Below are positions 4,383 through 5,731 of a DNA stretch of 5,731 nt, one piece after another. The position numbers and the translations under genes are program-made. Positions within the stretch are counted from its first letter, which is position 1, and each line of letters opens with the position of its first letter. The stretch is from Candidatus Altimarinota bacterium (GTDB taxonomy: Bacteria > Patescibacteriota > Gracilibacteria > UBA4473). The notes beneath the pieces were generated by a model. It saw nothing but the letters and a program-made list of their open reading frames with translations, searched no databases and was not told where the DNA came from. The stretch is taken from positions 1-5,731 of the forward strand of contig CAJQJI010000046.1 in NCBI GenBank assembly GCA_905478675.1, given 5' to 3'.

Positions 4383-5030
4383 ATGAATTTTGTTGTTGAA
4401 GATGTGTTCGCGCAAATTATAAAAGGAGAAGCTCCAGCTGAAATTGTTTACGAAGACGAAGTTGTTATGGCTTTTAAAGATATTAATCCAAAGGCTAGTT
4501 TTCATGTCCTCATCGTCCCTAAACTAGATGGTTTAGTGACTGGATTTGATGTACACGCTGAGAACTTAGATATATTTGGTCGTTTATTTTTAGTGGCTAA
4601 ATATGTGAGTGATTTAGAAGACTTAGATACTTATAAATTGCATATGAATGTTGGCACGGTCGGTGGGCAGGTCGTACCAAGAGTGCACCTGCATCAATTG
4701 AGCAGTGATTATGCCCCAAACTTAGCGTGTAGTGCCGCCACGGATTTAGTCTATTATGAAGACGATGACACTATTGCGTTCTCACATGAAAAACCAGTCT
4801 GTGAACACCATGTAGTGATTCAACTAAAGAACCCTGAGTTTGAATCTGGGCTAGATGTTCGAGAAACAAATCTAGAAGAATTTGGAAACTTGTTTTGGGT
4901 CGCTAAATCTGTGTCTCAGCAACTTGGTTTAGATGGGTACAAACTATTTATGAATGTAGCCCCAAAAGAAACCACGAGTCATTTTACGTGTTTTCATTTG
5001 TTGAGCCCAGATTATAAAACAGAACTTTAA
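4383..5030 (+). CDS. Tandem HIT-like protein with one intact and one degenerate HIT site
   Basis: The 215-aa protein consists of two HIT-fold repeats, about residues 6-110 and 117-211. Both show the family sequence of 'VYEDD...AF', a conserved His (H41, H143), an 'F-NLF--AK-V---L-LD-YKL-MNV' block and a 'HLLSPDY'-type end. HIT enzymes hydrolyse or transfer nucleotides through the central His of HxHxH. Repeat 1 keeps Asn89, GGQ (94-96), the central His102 and His104, but Arg100 replaces the first His. In repeat 2 the aligned motif reads FTCFH: the nucleophilic His is Cys203, only His205 remains, and GGQ is lost. So repeat 1 may be active and repeat 2 probably serves as a structural or dimer-like partner within one chain. 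Most bacterial HIT proteins are single-domain, about 110-140 aa, and act as homodimers. The substrate cannot be told. It is the only plus-strand gene, divergent from ilv, and its stop overlaps that of the next gene. Confidence 0.8.
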   Translation: MNFVVEDVFAQIIKGEAPAEIVYEDEVVMAFKDINPKASFHVLIVPKLDGLVTGFDVHAENLDIFGRLFLVAKYVSDLEDLDTYKLHMNVGTVGGQVVPRVHLHQLSSDYAPNLACSAATDLVYYEDDDTIAFSHEKPVCEHHVVIQLKNPEFESGLDVRETNLEEFGNLFWVAKSVSQQLGLDGYKLFMNVAPKETTSHFTCFHLLSPDYKTEL

Positions 5031-5614
5031 CCCGCTTGAACGAGCGCATTAGGGCCTTCTTCTTGCACGCCACTTAAAGCTTCATTCATGGCGGTGGCGG
5101 TATCGGCTTCAATACTGGTTAAGGCGGCACCAGCCTCTGCCTCGGCCCCATTATAAGTGGCACTTAAAGAGGCGACTTCACCGCTTTCTGGTTCTCCTCC
5201 AGGAATACCAGCGGTATCAATTTCTTGTGTATCTTGCGCGTCTTCTTGAGCCTCTTCTCTTATTTCAGCGACTTCTCCCATAATTTGTTCTGCTTCGGCC
5301 ATATCCGCCGCGTCTTTACGAGCGGCCTCAAGCGTATCTTGTGCTAGGGCTTTAGCCGTTGCCCCTCTTTTTTCCATAATAGAATTTCCATTCGCTCCTT
5401 TGTGAACCGCTGATTTTTGCACAGCGGCTCCATTTACTTTTTCCTCAAACAGGTTTGCGTGTTCTTGTGCTAATTTTGAAGCGTCTGGATTAGCGGGTTG
5501 CTCTAGGCGTGCGCGCATTTGATCATTTTGATCAATCGTGGCATCGATATTGCCATCAGCACTTCTTTGCGCCACCTCTAAACTACTTTGTGATTCTGGT
5601 GTTTTAACGGTCAT
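5027..5614 (-). CDS. Hypothetical acidic Ala/Glu-rich, largely disordered protein
   Basis: This is a 195-aa protein of unknown function and I do not recognise a family. It has no signal peptide, no transmembrane segment, no Cys and no Trp, only one Phe (56) and one Tyr (154). Ala, Glu, Asp, Gln and Asn dominate. Residues about 82-130 are a charged run likely to form a long helix or coiled coil (ALAQDTLEAARKDAADMAEA and following). After it comes a Gly/Pro/Ser stretch (135-150) and an Ala/Thr/Glu-rich tail. This composition suggests a soluble, extended or partly disordered protein, perhaps a scaffold or linker. The ATG is 2 nt after the stop of the upstream gene with no Shine-Dalgarno, implying co-transcription and coupled translation. 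Its TAA overlaps the TAA of the HIT gene on the other strand. The frame is long and coherent, so it is probably a real gene. Confidence 0.7.
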   Translation of the reverse strand: MTVKTPESQSSLEVAQRSADGNIDATIDQNDQMRARLEQPANPDASKLAQEHANLFEEKVNGAAVQKSAVHKGANGNSIMEKRGATAKALAQDTLEAARKDAADMAEAEQIMGEVAEIREEAQEDAQDTQEIDTAGIPGGEPESGEVASLSATYNGAEAEAGAALTSIEADTATAMNEALSGVQEEGPNALVQAG

Positions 5615-5616
5615 GT

Positions 5617-5731
5617 TTATAAAAGGGCTAATTCTTTATCAATATCTTCCATCGTACTTTCTTCTTCTTCATTTACTTTACGTTCAATGTAACGGTAAAT
5701 AACTTGGGCACGTTTGGTTTCATACTCTTTT
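5617..5731 (-). CDS. C-terminal end of an unidentified gene (runs off the window)
   Basis: An open frame enters from the right edge and ends with TAA at 5617-5619, giving the last 37 codons. The peptide is highly charged (KEYETKRAQVIYRYIERKVN, then an EEEE run and a DIDKELALL end), consistent with a helical C-terminal tail. Nothing in it identifies a family. It is followed after 2 nt by the ATG of the 195-aa protein, so the two genes form an operon and may act together. Confidence 0.65.
   Translation of the reverse strand, partial: KEYETKRAQVIYRYIERKVNEEEESTMEDIDKELALL

Noticed and set aside
1..5731. Recoded UGA as glycine (Gracilibacteria/Absconditabacteria code)
   Set aside because: All recognised proteins are complete in the standard code with no in-frame TGA, and Gly positions use GGN. 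However, no recognised gene ends in TGA either, so the window does not prove how TGA is read.
1..5731. CRISPR array, insertion sequence or phage attachment site
   Set aside because: No regularly spaced repeats, transposase or integrase fragments or terminal inverted repeats were seen; the tRNA 3' end is not repeated in the window.

Overview
The window looks like chromosomal DNA from a small-genome, moderately AT-rich bacterium, most likely a Patescibacteria/CPR-type lineage. This is an inference. It rests on the small two-helix protein at 1453-1827, which resembles the TrbC/VirB2-like 'T4SS pilin' proteins common in that group, on near-leaderless transcripts and scarce Shine-Dalgarno sequences, and on TAA/TAG stops throughout. 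The standard genetic code reads all genes without interruption.

Layout: nearly everything is on the minus strand. Read in the direction of transcription (right to left), the window starts with the 3' end of an unidentified gene (5617-5731) and a 195-aa disordered acidic protein (5027-5614). These converge on a plus-strand gene for a tandem HIT-domain protein (4383-5030). Divergent from that gene is an ilv unit: promoter, 11-codon leader peptide, attenuator-like RNA, ilvB, ilvN, and a tRNA-Arg(CCU) starting 14 nt after ilvN. Next come a predicted leaderless gene for the pilin-like membrane protein, then a his unit: promoter, 22-codon leader peptide, terminator/antiterminator, hisG, a 162-nt gap rich in inverted repeats, and the 5' end of hisI.

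The main discovery is that both amino-acid operons carry a classical ribosome-mediated transcription attenuator. Upstream of hisG is a short ORF with three consecutive His codons and a fourth nearby. It is followed by a 1:2 hairpin, a 13-pair antiterminator and a 6-7 bp GC-rich terminator with a U7 tract, and these are mutually exclusive. Upstream of ilvB is a short ORF reading Ile-Val-Val-Val-Met-Leu, followed by a 9-bp hairpin and a competing weaker hairpin ending in U7. Both leader ORFs begin exactly 11 nt after a predicted -10 box, so both mRNAs probably start only a few nucleotides before the leader AUG.

Together the genes supply the first step of histidine synthesis (HisG), the cyclohydrolase step (HisI) and the first common step of branched-chain amino acid synthesis (IlvBN). 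HisG_C and the IlvN ACT domain suggest feedback inhibition in addition to the attenuators. The HIT protein, the pilin-like protein and the two genes at the right edge have no clear link to these pathways.
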